From Bacteroidota bacterium (GTDB lineage Bacteria > Bacteroidota > Bacteroidia > Chitinophagales > Chitinophagaceae), in assembly GCA_023422565.1 (NCBI GenBank), contig JAFAGR010000043.1, positions 1-62,135 of the forward strand: a stretch of DNA of 62,135 bases, read 5' to 3'. Below are positions 33,738 to 43,131 of the stretch, piece by piece. A program made the position numbers and the translations under genes. The stretch's first letter is position 1; the number at the start of each line of letters is the position of its first letter. The notes under the pieces were generated by a model. It was given only the letters and a program-made list of their open reading frames with translations. It did not search any database and was not told the DNA's origin.

Positions 33738-34719
33738 GAATTCTGACTTTTTTTAAAGGAAGATCAATTATAAATATCGCTCCTTCCGGAGAATTGTCTG
33801 TTATATAGATCTTACCTTTATGAGCAGTTACAATTCTCTGTGCTATAAACAAGCCAAGGCCGGTTCCTTTTGCAGACCGGGTAGCTTCATTTCCGAGGCG
33901 ATGATATTTTTTAAAAACAGACTTTTTTTCTTCATCGGGAATACCCGGTCCTTCATCTGCAATCTTTATCTGAACACCCGCACCCTGCAATACTGCGGCC
34001 GTCATGGTTATTGTTCCCTTGCTGTATTTGAATGCATTTTCAATAATGTTATTGATCGCCATTTCCAACAAATGCCTGTCCCCAAAAACGTAAACATCTT
34101 CACCGGCCGTCAATCGCATCTCACGTAACGGAAACCTGTTTTGAAAACTTGAAGAAATTTCGCGCAGTAATTCGCCTATGTTTATTTTTTCCTGCGCATA
34201 GGCATAACCTCCCTGTTCAAGCTGTGAAGAAACCAAAAGGTTGTTGCAAAGGAGGTTCAGGCGTTTGATTTCCTGTAGTGTATTAATGATAAGCTTATCC
34301 TTTTGAGCTTCTTCAAGCTTATGTTTATTCAGCGTTTCAAGGTTTAGCTGCGCCACTGCCACGGGTGTTTTTAATTCGTGGGTGATAGCCATCATAAAAT
34401 TTTGTTGTTGTCTTCCCTGTTTGAACTGCCTCCTCACGGCGCGAAAAATAAAGATCGCCGCTCCCATGATGATGAGCAAAAATGTGATCCCTTCTCCAGT
34501 ATATTGCGCAAATTTTCTTTCCCGGAATTCTTCAATTCGTTTCACTTCCAAATCGTGCTGCGGATGATTAAGCGGGAGGTCGGCGATGCGGAATTCACTC
34601 GTGGCATTGTTCTGAATGATCAAGGCTATGAACCACCAAATTAGTGCAGCCACGATGTAGGCGAGCATGAACCAGTAAATGGCAAATATGAATTGTTGCT
34701 TTTGATTTTTTCCCTGCAT
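33730..34719 (-). CDS. Sensor histidine kinase (HisKA, partner of the OmpR regulator)
   Basis: The product (329 residues) has two membrane helices (about 16-36 and 77-97) flanking a short extracytoplasmic loop of about 40 residues. The HisKA domain has His114 in MAITHELKTP, and the HATPase shows N-box INNIIENAFKYS, DEGPGIP, and GTGLGL. The small sensor region points to a membrane or cofactor signal, or to a partner protein. It resembles RprX. The gene is 15 bases downstream of nadK. Confidence 0.93.
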   Translation of the reverse strand: MQGKNQKQQFIFAIYWFMLAYIVAALIWWFIALIIQNNATSEFRIADLPLNHPQHDLEVKRIEEFRERKFAQYTGEGITFLLIIMGAAIFIFRAVRRQFKQGRQQQNFMMAITHELKTPVAVAQLNLETLNKHKLEEAQKDKLIINTLQEIKRLNLLCNNLLVSSQLEQGGYAYAQEKINIGELLREISSSFQNRFPLREMRLTAGEDVYVFGDRHLLEMAINNIIENAFKYSKGTITMTAAVLQGAGVQIKIADEGPGIPDEEKKSVFKKYHRLGNEATRSAKGTGLGLFIAQRIVTAHKGKIYITDNSPEGAIFIIDLPLKKVRIHE

Positions 34720-34734
34720 AATCGAAATGCACCC

Positions 34735-35613
34735 TTAGTTTCGTTTGTCGAAACCCCATGATAGTTTATTGCGTAGGGTTTGCAGAAAGTTATTTTCATT
34801 CAGCCTTATCAGGTTGATGCCGAAACTTTCTTTCTTTACCGCAAGCTGGATCTCGCTGCTTACGGTTTCGCGGCGACTGTCTAACGTACAAATAAAACCG
34901 TCTGTTCTCCCTTCTAATTCAAAGGACACGATGGTATTTTCGGGCACTACAATCGGCCTGATGTTGAGGTTGTGCGGGGCGACGGGAGTAATTACGAAGC
35001 TTCCGCTTTCGGGAAAAACCACCGGGCCGCCGCAGCTCAGAGAATATCCTGTGGAACCGGTGGGTGTGGCCACAATAATTCCATCCGCCCAGTAGGTGTT
35101 TAGAAATTCGCCGTTCAGATAAGTATGTATCTTGATCATGGGCGATACATCTCTTTTGTGAATGGACAATTCATTCAGGGCATAAGGGCAATCACCAAAC
35201 AGCGGCTGGTTTGCATCAAGGTGAAGAAGGGTTCGCTTATCCAACACATACTGCCGGTTTACCAAAGCGTCCAGGGCCTGGTTAAGATCTTCTTTACCGA
35301 TGTTGGCCAGAAAACCTAAGCGGCCATAATTGATTCCAAGCACGGGTATGCCGGAATCGCGTACAAGCGTTACCGTATCCAGCAAGGTTCCGTCACCGCC
35401 AAGGCTTATCATGCAGTCGATCGTAGGATCAATATCGGCCGCGCTGCTAAAGGTGGAGTAGCCACTGCTTATGTTAATGGCACTGTAAAACTGGTTAAAG
35501 AAGTTTGTGAAAAACACCGGCTCTGCACCATGAGCGCGCAATGCGTCCAACAGCATGGAAATATCCTGCAATTGATTGTTCTCAACACCGCGGCTGTAAA
35601 TGGCTATCCTCAT
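34735..35613 (-). CDS. nadK: NAD kinase NadK
   Basis: The product (292 residues) phosphorylates NAD to NADP. The active motif GGDGT is at 72-76, with YGRLGFLANI and the NELSIHKRD segment, and the Gly-rich TPTGSTGYSLSCGGP strand-loop. Length is normal. It lies between the barrel protein gene and the histidine kinase gene in a compact minus-strand run (19- and 15-base gaps). CBS-protein and nadK neighbours recur in Bacteroidota. Confidence 0.95.
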   Translation of the reverse strand: MRIAIYSRGVENNQLQDISMLLDALRAHGAEPVFFTNFFNQFYSAINISSGYSTFSSAADIDPTIDCMISLGGDGTLLDTVTLVRDSGIPVLGINYGRLGFLANIGKEDLNQALDALVNRQYVLDKRTLLHLDANQPLFGDCPYALNELSIHKRDVSPMIKIHTYLNGEFLNTYWADGIIVATPTGSTGYSLSCGGPVVFPESGSFVITPVAPHNLNIRPIVVPENTIVSFELEGRTDGFICTLDSRRETVSSEIQLAVKKESFGINLIRLNENNFLQTLRNKLSWGFDKRN

Positions 35614-35632
35614 TTTTTCTGAACAGGAATTA

Positions 35633-37084
35633 TTAAAACCCGCCCTGTGAATGTAAAAATAGCCCCTTTTCGTTTAATTGATTGAAACTGTACTCAATGC
35701 GGAAGTTCACGTCGTAGAGCGTGAGCACATCCAGCCCAATGCCCCCCGTGTAAAGAAATTTGTTGTTAAGACGGGTGTCAAATTCTTTTCGTTGATATGC
35801 ATAACCGGCATCTCCGTAAATTTTTCCATAGAAGGAAAAAGGGATGTAGGGCAGCACGTTTGATTTAAATGGAAGAGGAATTTTAAATGTGGCAAGATGT
35901 TTCTTTAAGGTGAACCTGGTAAGTGCAGATGCGGGCCCGTCTATTACATAATTCTCCAATCCTCTTAGGTAATAATCGCCAAATCCAAAAGCACGCTGGT
36001 TAATGTAAGCCAGTTTGAAGGGAAGTGCAATTTGCGACATTAAGGCCAGGCTGGTGAACCAACCTTTTCCATGATCATTATACTTCACATAAAAGCCATC
36101 AAATGTGAGCGCATTTACACCGCCCGAAAAATCAAATCCTCTTTTTCTTACGCCTATCTTACCGGCCTTGCCTGACAGCGGGTAGGCGTTATTATCTACA
36201 TTGATGTATTGAACGGTATAATTTATATCTGCAAAATTCTGATATGCTTTCTTACTGTTGAAGTAATTGGGATTGTATGAAGAGGTGAGAATTGTGTCAG
36301 CCACATTATTAAAAGTATAACCAACACCAAAGGTTTGCCTCCAGTAATAGCCCGTACGTTTTATATAAGTTCCGGCCACTGAAAAATTTTCCCGCACAAA
36401 TTTTCCTGCTTTTACAAAAGCGAGCTTGTTATCAGGTGTAGTTTTATAAGATATCTCCCTGTTTTGGGTGTAGGAAACAGATGCACTAAAGCCTTCCGTG
36501 AGTGAGCGGTTTGAATATGGAGCAGAATAATTGAAAGACAGATTTCTTGCATAGCCGTTGAGAAGGTATATGTCAAGTTTGTCACGCCTTCCGCTCAGGT
36601 TATAATGCGTAAACTTTGCTCCATATATCACCCGGTTGAAATCTGCATTGTGGGTATTTATCCATTCATTAAAATTTCTGTCTGCCAGTTGAAATTGCGG
36701 GGTGGGATAAACATACCATTTTTCTCTTACGGTTATAGTAAAGTGCAGACTTGTCGAATCCTGGAACTCAGGGAAAATATCCACCAATGTAAATAAGGAC
36801 GTATTGTAAACCAGGCTCCGCGATTGATGGATCATGTCGTATAACCTGCGCCCGCCGATGGTATCGCCTTCTTTAAAAAGCAATTCGCGCCGTATGATAT
36901 AGGCCTTTGTTTTTTTGTTGCCAATGATGCTTATTCCTGAAACCCTGAAAGTCACTGAGCTGTCCTGGCCAATGGCCCGGCCAATTTCAACAGGCAGGGG
37001 CGGAGTCGGGAAGAATTGTGCAACACTGATTGCCGGAAGAAAAAGAAAAATGAAGAGGAAAAGATGAATGTTTTTGCACTTCAT
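35633..37084 (-). CDS. BamA/TamA-family outer membrane protein
   Basis: The product (483 residues) has a signal peptide (near ISVAQ), one POTRA-like domain (about 45-130, with GISIIGNKKTKAYIIRREL) and a C-terminal surface-antigen-type barrel. It is far smaller than BamA, which has about five POTRA domains, so it is more like a TamA-like or Omp85 short member. The barrel ends YSFNQLNEKGLFLHSQGGF, without the usual terminal aromatic. It is coupled by a 5-base gap to the CBS protein. Its client is unknown. Confidence 0.86.
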   Translation of the reverse strand: MKCKNIHLFLFIFLFLPAISVAQFFPTPPLPVEIGRAIGQDSSVTFRVSGISIIGNKKTKAYIIRRELLFKEGDTIGGRRLYDMIHQSRSLVYNTSLFTLVDIFPEFQDSTSLHFTITVREKWYVYPTPQFQLADRNFNEWINTHNADFNRVIYGAKFTHYNLSGRRDKLDIYLLNGYARNLSFNYSAPYSNRSLTEGFSASVSYTQNREISYKTTPDNKLAFVKAGKFVRENFSVAGTYIKRTGYYWRQTFGVGYTFNNVADTILTSSYNPNYFNSKKAYQNFADINYTVQYINVDNNAYPLSGKAGKIGVRKRGFDFSGGVNALTFDGFYVKYNDHGKGWFTSLALMSQIALPFKLAYINQRAFGFGDYYLRGLENYVIDGPASALTRFTLKKHLATFKIPLPFKSNVLPYIPFSFYGKIYGDAGYAYQRKEFDTRLNNKFLYTGGIGLDVLTLYDVNFRIEYSFNQLNEKGLFLHSQGGF

Positions 37085-37089
37085 GAAAC

Positions 37090-37752
37090 TCAGATATCGA
37101 GATAATTCATGAGGTGCTGGTAGTTGGTTTCAATCTCGTTTTCCTGGTTCTTATCCCCGGTATAATAAATCACATGGTAATCGTACCGTTCAAGCGTAGC
37201 CACAAGGGGAGACAATTCTCTTTTGTTTAAATGCAGGGTCACTTCAAGTAATTCGGGATCCTGGTGAGCCGTAGCATTGAGGTGCAGTATAGTGAAATCA
37301 TTGCTTTCCGCCAGGCGGCTGATCTCGGAAACAGAAAAATGAATGCGTTCCCTTTCAAATACGATAATTCCGCCGGTTTCATTTGCGCCGCAATATTCTC
37401 CAACTTTTTTCAGCAGGTCAGGCGTGGTGATTATCCCTTCATAATCGTTTTTATCATTCACCACGGGCACTACATGGGCCTCATGCTGGTTCATTATGTT
37501 TACCGCATTCAGAAAATGTTCGTCATTTTTTACTGAGATGATAACCAACTTTCTTTTCAAAAATTCTATGGTCTTTTGCTCATCATCGGCGTCGAGAAGC
37601 TCGTCTTCACTCACCAGGCCAAGATATTTCCCGTCTTCAATTACCGGGAGACAGGTAAGCCTGAAGTCTGTCATCAACTGGAGAGCCTTACTAACGGTGT
37701 CGGTTAGCTGAAGACGGGGAATATTATTGTTGATAAGATCTTTCGTGTACAT
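37090..37752 (-). CDS. CBS-domain protein
   Basis: The product (220 residues) has two CBS motifs (about 10-65 and 75-130), a pair that usually binds adenosine nucleotides. The remaining C-terminal part (about 135-215) has alternating strands and helices of ACT-like type. It is cytoplasmic and soluble. Its genomic neighbours NadK and an outer membrane protein recur in Bacteroidota, but its target is not known. Confidence 0.88.
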   Translation of the reverse strand: MYTKDLINNNIPRLQLTDTVSKALQLMTDFRLTCLPVIEDGKYLGLVSEDELLDADDEQKTIEFLKRKLVIISVKNDEHFLNAVNIMNQHEAHVVPVVNDKNDYEGIITTPDLLKKVGEYCGANETGGIIVFERERIHFSVSEISRLAESNDFTILHLNATAHQDPELLEVTLHLNKRELSPLVATLERYDYHVIYYTGDKNQENEIETNYQHLMNYLDI

Positions 37753-37836
37753 AGGCGGGCTGGTTTCCGGTTTTATTTAAAAGGAAAAGGTAGTAAATGT
37801 GTGCCGGTTACTTATATAATCAGACAAAAGAAATCG

Positions 37837-38613
37837 TTAAACCGTTGCTGCGGGCTGCCTGATTTTTGTAAGAAAACCGTCAAGAATTTCGTTGAACTCG
37901 CCCGGAACTTCCATCATAGGCGCATGCCCGCACTTGTCTATGAAGTGCAATTCGCTGTTAGGTATCAGGCGATGAAATTCTTTAGCCACGAAGGGCGGGG
38001 TGATGGTATCGTTGTTTCCCCAGATCAGGCATGTGGGCTGTTTGATTTGGCTTATTTCCTCGCCCAGGTTATTACGAATAGCGCTTTTTGCCAGGGCGAT
38101 TATCTTGATCACCTTCATGCGGTTGTTTGTGATCTCAAAAACTTCATTGACCAGTTCTTCGGTTGCCATTGCAGGATCGTAGAAGGTAAGCGCAGTCTTT
38201 TTTCTTATGTATTCTTTATCGCCGCGCTTCGGATAAGTATCGCCCATGCCGTTTTCAAACAGGCCTGAACTGCCGGTGAGAATAAGGGAGCGGATCCTAT
38301 CCGGACTTTTCAATATGTGAACCAGTGCCACATGGCCTCCGAGCGAGTTACCCATTAAATGAATGCCCTTATAATTTCGGGTTTCAATGAATTTGCCTAC
38401 GAATTTCTGCAAACCGCCTACAGAAGTATGAAGAAGGTCAAGATCTAATAAAGGGAGCAGAGGAACAACAACCTTATGAGTTCTGCTGAAATATTTAATG
38501 AGTTCGTCGAAGTTGCTCAATGCCCCAAATAAACCGTGAAGCAAGAGCAGAGGCTCACCATTTCCTTCTTCAATAAACTTAAACTTTCCATCTTGTTTTA
38601 ATTCGTAACTCAT
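37837..38613 (-). CDS. Alpha/beta hydrolase
   Basis: The product (258 residues) has the oxyanion segment HGLFG, nucleophile Ser in GNSLGG, Asp in WGNNDTITP and His in CGHAPMME, the complete catalytic triad. There is no signal peptide. The fold is that of esterase/epoxide-hydrolase/C-C hydrolase enzymes; the substrate cannot be read. It stands between two ~84-base gaps, so it may be its own unit. Confidence 0.9.
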   Translation of the reverse strand: MSYELKQDGKFKFIEEGNGEPLLLLHGLFGALSNFDELIKYFSRTHKVVVPLLPLLDLDLLHTSVGGLQKFVGKFIETRNYKGIHLMGNSLGGHVALVHILKSPDRIRSLILTGSSGLFENGMGDTYPKRGDKEYIRKKTALTFYDPAMATEELVNEVFEITNNRMKVIKIIALAKSAIRNNLGEEISQIKQPTCLIWGNNDTITPPFVAKEFHRLIPNSELHFIDKCGHAPMMEVPGEFNEILDGFLTKIRQPAATV

Positions 38614-38697
38614 CCTCTTTTTCTGGTTTATTCAAATCATCATTGGTCGGCGACCGGTGAATGCTCACTAAATTACATTAAATAACATAAATGGGGC

Positions 38698-39222
38698 TCA
38701 TATTTTATGTTGCATCCCCGCGAAAAAATTTTGCAGGTCTGTGAACATATTTTTGAAAAACGGAATTAAACTTCCCATCTTTTCCATCACAAAAGGCGCT
38801 ATGGGCTGTATATATGGATAAAATGCGCTTTTTTCTGCAGCGTCTTCTGAAGGTAAATTCAGGGGCACAGCATAAAAGAGGAGTACACTTAAAATGATGG
38901 CATAAAGCAGGCTGTAAAAAAATATTCCGCCAAGGCGATTCAACCATCCAAGCATTGCCCATTCCACAGTTGTTTGCAATACTTTCGCCCCTAAGTTCAC
39001 CACTAATACCACTGCCAGGAACACGAGGAGGAAAGCCAGGAAGGGCATCCAGCGGCTTGAATCGCCACCGAGCCTTGTTGCAACAGTTGCAGATAACTTC
39101 AGGGCAGCGGCCAGCCCGATAATGAAGCCGATAACGGAAAACACTGCGATGATCAAACCATCCCGGTAACCTTTAAATATGGCCATCGCCAAAGCGAGAA
39201 TTACAACAATGTCTATGATCAT
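38698..39222 (-). CDS. CvpA-family membrane protein
   Basis: The product (174 residues) has four to five membrane helices and the CvpA start DIVVILALAMAIFKGYRDGLI. CvpA was first named for colicin V production in E. coli; in other bacteria the family affects envelope integrity. Its gene is 3 bases downstream of the YqeY gene and probably co-translated. Confidence 0.88.
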   Translation of the reverse strand: MIIDIVVILALAMAIFKGYRDGLIIAVFSVIGFIIGLAAALKLSATVATRLGGDSSRWMPFLAFLLVFLAVVLVVNLGAKVLQTTVEWAMLGWLNRLGGIFFYSLLYAIILSVLLFYAVPLNLPSEDAAEKSAFYPYIQPIAPFVMEKMGSLIPFFKNMFTDLQNFFAGMQHKI

Positions 39223-39225
39223 TTA

Positions 39226-39681
39226 TTAAGTATTACTTAATAATTCCTTCACAACAGCGCTGATCACTTTGCCGTCAGCCTTTCCGGCCATTTGTTTGCT
39301 TGCCACTCCCATAACCTTGCCCATGTCTGCAGGTGAGGTTGCATGCGTTTCGAGAATTATCTTAAGTACGGCTTCTTTAATTTCCTGTTCGCTCATTTGT
39401 TCGGGAAGAAAGCGGGAGATCACATCCATCTCTTCTTTTTCCTTCTCTGCAAGATCTTCGCGGCCCTGTTGTTTAAAAATGTCGTAGGAGTCCTTTCTTT
39501 GTTTCATCATTTTCTGCAAAAATTTCAATTCGGTTGCTTCGTCTATCTCACCGCCCGCTCCCGGTTCTGTTTTTGCTTTAATGATCTCCGCTTTAATTGC
39601 TCTTAATCCTCTCAATGCAGATTCATTTTTTGCTTTCATGGCATCTTTCATTTCTGCCATTATCTTTTGTTCAAGGCTCAT
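39226..39681 (-). CDS. GatB/YqeY domain protein
   Basis: The product (151 residues) is the small YqeY protein, a stand-alone helical domain related to the tail of GatB, the amidotransferase subunit. The start (MSLEQKIMAEMKDAMKAKN) and VMGVASKQMAGKADG are diagnostic. Function is uncertain, though tRNA-linked roles have been proposed from the GatB similarity. It sits 12 bases after gldC. Confidence 0.92.
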   Translation of the reverse strand: MSLEQKIMAEMKDAMKAKNESALRGLRAIKAEIIKAKTEPGAGGEIDEATELKFLQKMMKQRKDSYDIFKQQGREDLAEKEKEEMDVISRFLPEQMSEQEIKEAVLKIILETHATSPADMGKVMGVASKQMAGKADGKVISAVVKELLSNT

Positions 39682-39693
39682 AGCTGTTAATGT

Positions 39694-40050
39694 TTATAAG
39701 TTTGGAGTTGGAGTATCCTTGCTCAGTTCTTCCCTAAACCTGTTGATGAATTCTTTGGCAAAGGTTTTCATGTCTTCGCCGAGTTTTTCCTGCCGTGTTG
39801 CGCGCTTAAATGTATCAGCCAGAGACATCAGCATCTGGAAATAAAAATCTCCCATCTCATCAACCATCATGTCTTTCGTCCACAGGTCAATTCGCAAAGC
39901 GTTTTTTTCAGCGCCATCCCAAAGCGCAAGGCAAAGCGCCTTTGCCCGCTGCATGTCTTCGGTGCTGGTATCTGAGGCCTTCCAGTTTATTTGCTCCGGT
40001 ATTTTATTCGGGTCAAGCAGAATGTCTATTGTGATTGTACTTTTATGCAT
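39694..40050 (-). CDS. gldC: Gliding motility protein GldC
   Basis: The product (118 residues) matches the GldC family in length and pattern (start with strand STITIDILLD, then IDLWTKDMMVDEMGDF and LADTFKRAT). In Flavobacterium johnsoniae, GldC is needed for full gliding but is not itself a membrane component. It is soluble, with no signal peptide. No other gld core genes are within the window, so gliding itself cannot be concluded from this gene. Confidence 0.88.
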   Translation of the reverse strand: MHKSTITIDILLDPNKIPEQINWKASDTSTEDMQRAKALCLALWDGAEKNALRIDLWTKDMMVDEMGDFYFQMLMSLADTFKRATRQEKLGEDMKTFAKEFINRFREELSKDTPTPNL

Positions 40051-40068
40051 AGCTTATTTTGCGCGAAG

Positions 40069-41121
40069 TTACAATCTTTGGGCCACTGCTTCTCCGGCTA
40101 TGCGGTAAAGGGTTTCCGCACCTGCCTGCCAACTGAACTGCCCGGCAAATTCTTTTGCTGCGTTTGAAAAATGGCGATATGTATTTTCATCTTTGTAAAG
40201 GCGCATTAATTGTTCGGCAATTCCTGCATCTGAGTTAGCTGCGTATAAAGCTGAACTGCTGAAATAGTTTTGCCTCTCGGTTTCCGGGCAGGTGGAAATG
40301 ACGGGGATGCCGTAATGCATCGCTTCGGTTTCCGTACGCGAGCCTTCCGGCGCGTTAAACAACTGTATAATTGCGAAAGAATTTGCAAGAGTGGCAATGG
40401 TGTTTTTTAAACCGGGATTGCTTATCAATTCTACATCATTCCTGTATTTGTAATTAGAAAAATTGGGAACGGGTTCAGGGTGCCCCTGCAAATTGACGAT
40501 AAGCTTCAATTGATACGATGACCTTTGCCATTTCTTAAAGAGAGAGAACGCTTTCAGCAGCATCACTATTTCATGCCTATTGTGTTTGTTGATGAGGGCT
40601 GCAAAATAAGGATGGTCCTTTTCATCATTTTGTATAACGGTTTTTGAATTGAGGCCATGAGGAGTATTGAATAGCTTTTTCTTTGGAAAAAGTTTTGAAG
40701 CCCTCGCATATACCGCTGTTTCAAATGTGCCGATCCGGAATGCTTTTTCAGCATATTTTTTTCTCAGTTGTTCGCGCCTCCCGCCCCGTGAAGGAATAAT
40801 TTCGCTTAGCAACATCACCTGGGGCACTTCGGTGTTTAGGCTGCACACCTCGCGAGGTGTAAACAATACCTCTGCATGATAACGGTTAAGCGTTGCCGGA
40901 ATTTTATAATTGTACCAGTAATACCGCAACAGGCCGTTCTTTATTTCCGGACCAATATGCACAGGGGTGCAATTACCGGGGAGAGACATCCCGGTTATTG
41001 AGGGTGTGTCTGAAATAAAAATAAAATGATCATCAGGATGGGCTTCTGCCGCAGTTAAAAAAGACTTGAGAACATATTTATGGATATCGTCCCGACGGCT
41101 GATGTGAATGGCAATGGTCAT
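40069..41121 (-). CDS. Glycosyltransferase (GT-B, family 4-like)
   Basis: The product (350 residues) has a GT-B layout. The donor half carries NKHNRHEIVMLLKAF and a late EGSRTETEAMHYGIPVIST segment that positions the sugar nucleotide. The acceptor half is divergent. It acts at the cytoplasmic side; substrate unknown. It lies 5 bases after the CNNM/CorC-type gene and 18 bases before gldC. Confidence 0.86.
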   Translation of the reverse strand: MTIAIHISRRDDIHKYVLKSFLTAAEAHPDDHFIFISDTPSITGMSLPGNCTPVHIGPEIKNGLLRYYWYNYKIPATLNRYHAEVLFTPREVCSLNTEVPQVMLLSEIIPSRGGRREQLRKKYAEKAFRIGTFETAVYARASKLFPKKKLFNTPHGLNSKTVIQNDEKDHPYFAALINKHNRHEIVMLLKAFSLFKKWQRSSYQLKLIVNLQGHPEPVPNFSNYKYRNDVELISNPGLKNTIATLANSFAIIQLFNAPEGSRTETEAMHYGIPVISTCPETERQNYFSSSALYAANSDAGIAEQLMRLYKDENTYRHFSNAAKEFAGQFSWQAGAETLYRIAGEAVAQRL

Positions 41122-41126
41122 TACCG

Positions 41127-42419
41127 TTAGATCAGAATTTTTAGTTTAACGGTTTCAATTCTCGTTCCGCTAACGTTCAGCACGTCAAATTCAAAATTGC
41201 CAATTATGATGCGCTCCTTAAGCCGCGGAATGGAACCATTCTTTTGTATGATGTATCCCGACAAGGTTTCAGGGTCTTCTTCCTTTCTTGGAAATTGCAG
41301 GTCATACTTTTCAGCCAGCGTATCAAGTTTCAGGCGCCCGCTGAAAATAAATTCAGTGGCGGAGATCTGCTTATCGATCAACTGATCGGCCACATCATAT
41401 TCGTCCTGTATCTCTCCAAAAATTTCTTCAAGAAGATCTTCCATGGTTACTATACCCGCAGTTCCGCCAAATTCATCCACCACCCAGGCAATTGTTTTTC
41501 TTTCCTTGCTGAACTTGTTCATGAGGTCGGTAGCGCTCATACTTTCCGGAACCGTGGGGATGGGATGAAGAATCCCTTGCAGGCTTTGCGGCTGGCGGAA
41601 CATATCAAGATGGTGTACATAACCGATAATATTGTCGATCGATTTATCATAAATAACGATCTTGCTAAGCTTGGTTTCAATGAATTTGTCCTTAAGCTCA
41701 GAAAGGCTCACGGTGTGCTCCATGCTTACAATCTCTTTACGCGGTATCAAACACTCCCGCAGTTTTACCTCGCTGAGCGAGAGCGCGTTTTCGAACAGCT
41801 CTTTATTTAATTCCGACGTTTCTTCTTCTTCCTTCCCCATACTTTGCTGAAGAAATTGCTCCAGGTGCAGTTTGCTGAATGCTTCCGTTCTTTCATTCAC
41901 CTTCACATTAAAAATATAGCGGAGCATCCATTCGGCAGCCTTGAAAAAAAGGCCGGAGATACCTGCAAAAAGTGAATAGAGGGTTTCTGCGATACTACTT
42001 ATAATGCCGGACTGCATCATCTGTTTGTTTCTCGCGCGAAATACCGCCTTTGCGGTGAAAAGAACGAGCATTAGGATGCCTGTAGAAAGGATGGTTTCAA
42101 TTAAAAGGCGGATATATTTTAAGTAATCTGCGGCAGAACTATGAAGCCTTGGTTCGATCCAATTCCATACCGGTGCCAGAAGATCGCCGACCAGCAAACC
42201 ATAGATGACCAGAACCAGATTGAATGCCAAGAGCATGGTGCCGATAAACCGCGATGGTTTATCTGAAAACCTTCCCCAGGTTTTACCACTCGCCTTGCCC
42301 TGTTTCCTGCTAAGTTCAATAGACAATTTATTTACGGAAACAAAAGCCACCTCGATGCCCGCAACGAGCCCGATAAATAGAAGGGAGAAGATCAATGCCA
42401 ATAGTGATATCCAATCCAT
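41127..42419 (-). CDS. CNNM/CorC hemolysin-family membrane protein (possible GldE)
   Basis: The product (430 residues) has an N-terminal DUF21 domain of four membrane helices (about 1-170), a CBS pair (about 215-335, CLIPRKEIVSMEH, WVVDEFGGTAGIVTMEDLLEEIFG) and a C-terminal CorC_HlyC domain. CNNM proteins are tied to Mg2+ or other cation handling. In gliding Bacteroidota, GldE is a member of this family, and gldC is a kilobase away; that makes GldE possible but not shown. Confidence 0.9.
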   Translation of the reverse strand: MDWISLLALIFSLLFIGLVAGIEVAFVSVNKLSIELSRKQGKASGKTWGRFSDKPSRFIGTMLLAFNLVLVIYGLLVGDLLAPVWNWIEPRLHSSAADYLKYIRLLIETILSTGILMLVLFTAKAVFRARNKQMMQSGIISSIAETLYSLFAGISGLFFKAAEWMLRYIFNVKVNERTEAFSKLHLEQFLQQSMGKEEEETSELNKELFENALSLSEVKLRECLIPRKEIVSMEHTVSLSELKDKFIETKLSKIVIYDKSIDNIIGYVHHLDMFRQPQSLQGILHPIPTVPESMSATDLMNKFSKERKTIAWVVDEFGGTAGIVTMEDLLEEIFGEIQDEYDVADQLIDKQISATEFIFSGRLKLDTLAEKYDLQFPRKEEDPETLSGYIIQKNGSIPRLKERIIIGNFEFDVLNVSGTRIETVKLKILI

Positions 42420-42523
42420 TTATTTAGTTCTTTAGACTGTAGTCTGTAGTCAATAAAACAACAGTACAATTTATTCCAACCAATCAACAATTCAACAATC
42501 AAATTATTCAATCAAACCCACCA

Positions 42524-43105
42524 CTAAGCAGGAACGCTCAAAAATCTCTCTACCAGTACCTCTGCCTCCGCGCATGCGCTTTCAAGATTTTCATTTACTA
42601 TCACTTCATTAAACTGGTCTTTGAAAGTAATTTCATAAGATGCTTTGCTGATGCGTGCCTGAAGGGAATCATCGGTTTCACTACCCCTGCCGGATAAACG
42701 CTTTTTCAATTCATCAACCGAAGGTGGTTCTATAAATATACTTAAAGTATTAATCGGGTATTCCTGCTGTACATGGATCGCGCCCTTCACGTCTATGTCC
42801 AGCACCGGAATCTGGTTGTTCTTCCAAATCCTTTCGAGTTCACTCTTTAGCGTGCCGTAGTATTTTCCTTCATATACCATTTCCCATTCAATAAATTCAT
42901 TGTGCGTGATCTTGAATTTAAATTCTTCGAGGGGAATAAAGTAGTAATCGCGCCCGTGTTTTTCATCTGACCGGGGCTGCCTGGTTGCTGCAGAAACGGA
43001 AAATGCGAGCTGAGGAAACTTTCGCATCAGGTGTTTGGTAATGGATGTTTTCCCGGCACCTGAGGGCGCGGTGATAATTAATATCTTATGGTAGGGAGGA
43101 GCCAT
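42524..43105 (-). CDS. gmk: Guanylate kinase Gmk
   Basis: The product (193 residues) converts GMP to GDP. It has the P-loop APSGAGKTS, the GMP-binding SVSAATRQPR and DYYF segment, and normal length. The ATG at 43105 is preferred over the upstream TTG at 43111, which gives only two extra residues. It is 26 bases downstream of murA and likely co-transcribed. Confidence 0.94.
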   Translation of the reverse strand: MAPPYHKILIITAPSGAGKTSITKHLMRKFPQLAFSVSAATRQPRSDEKHGRDYYFIPLEEFKFKITHNEFIEWEMVYEGKYYGTLKSELERIWKNNQIPVLDIDVKGAIHVQQEYPINTLSIFIEPPSVDELKKRLSGRGSETDDSLQARISKASYEITFKDQFNEVIVNENLESACAEAEVLVERFLSVPA

Positions 43106-43131
43106 TTGCAAAGAAAAGAAACTTACCCGTA

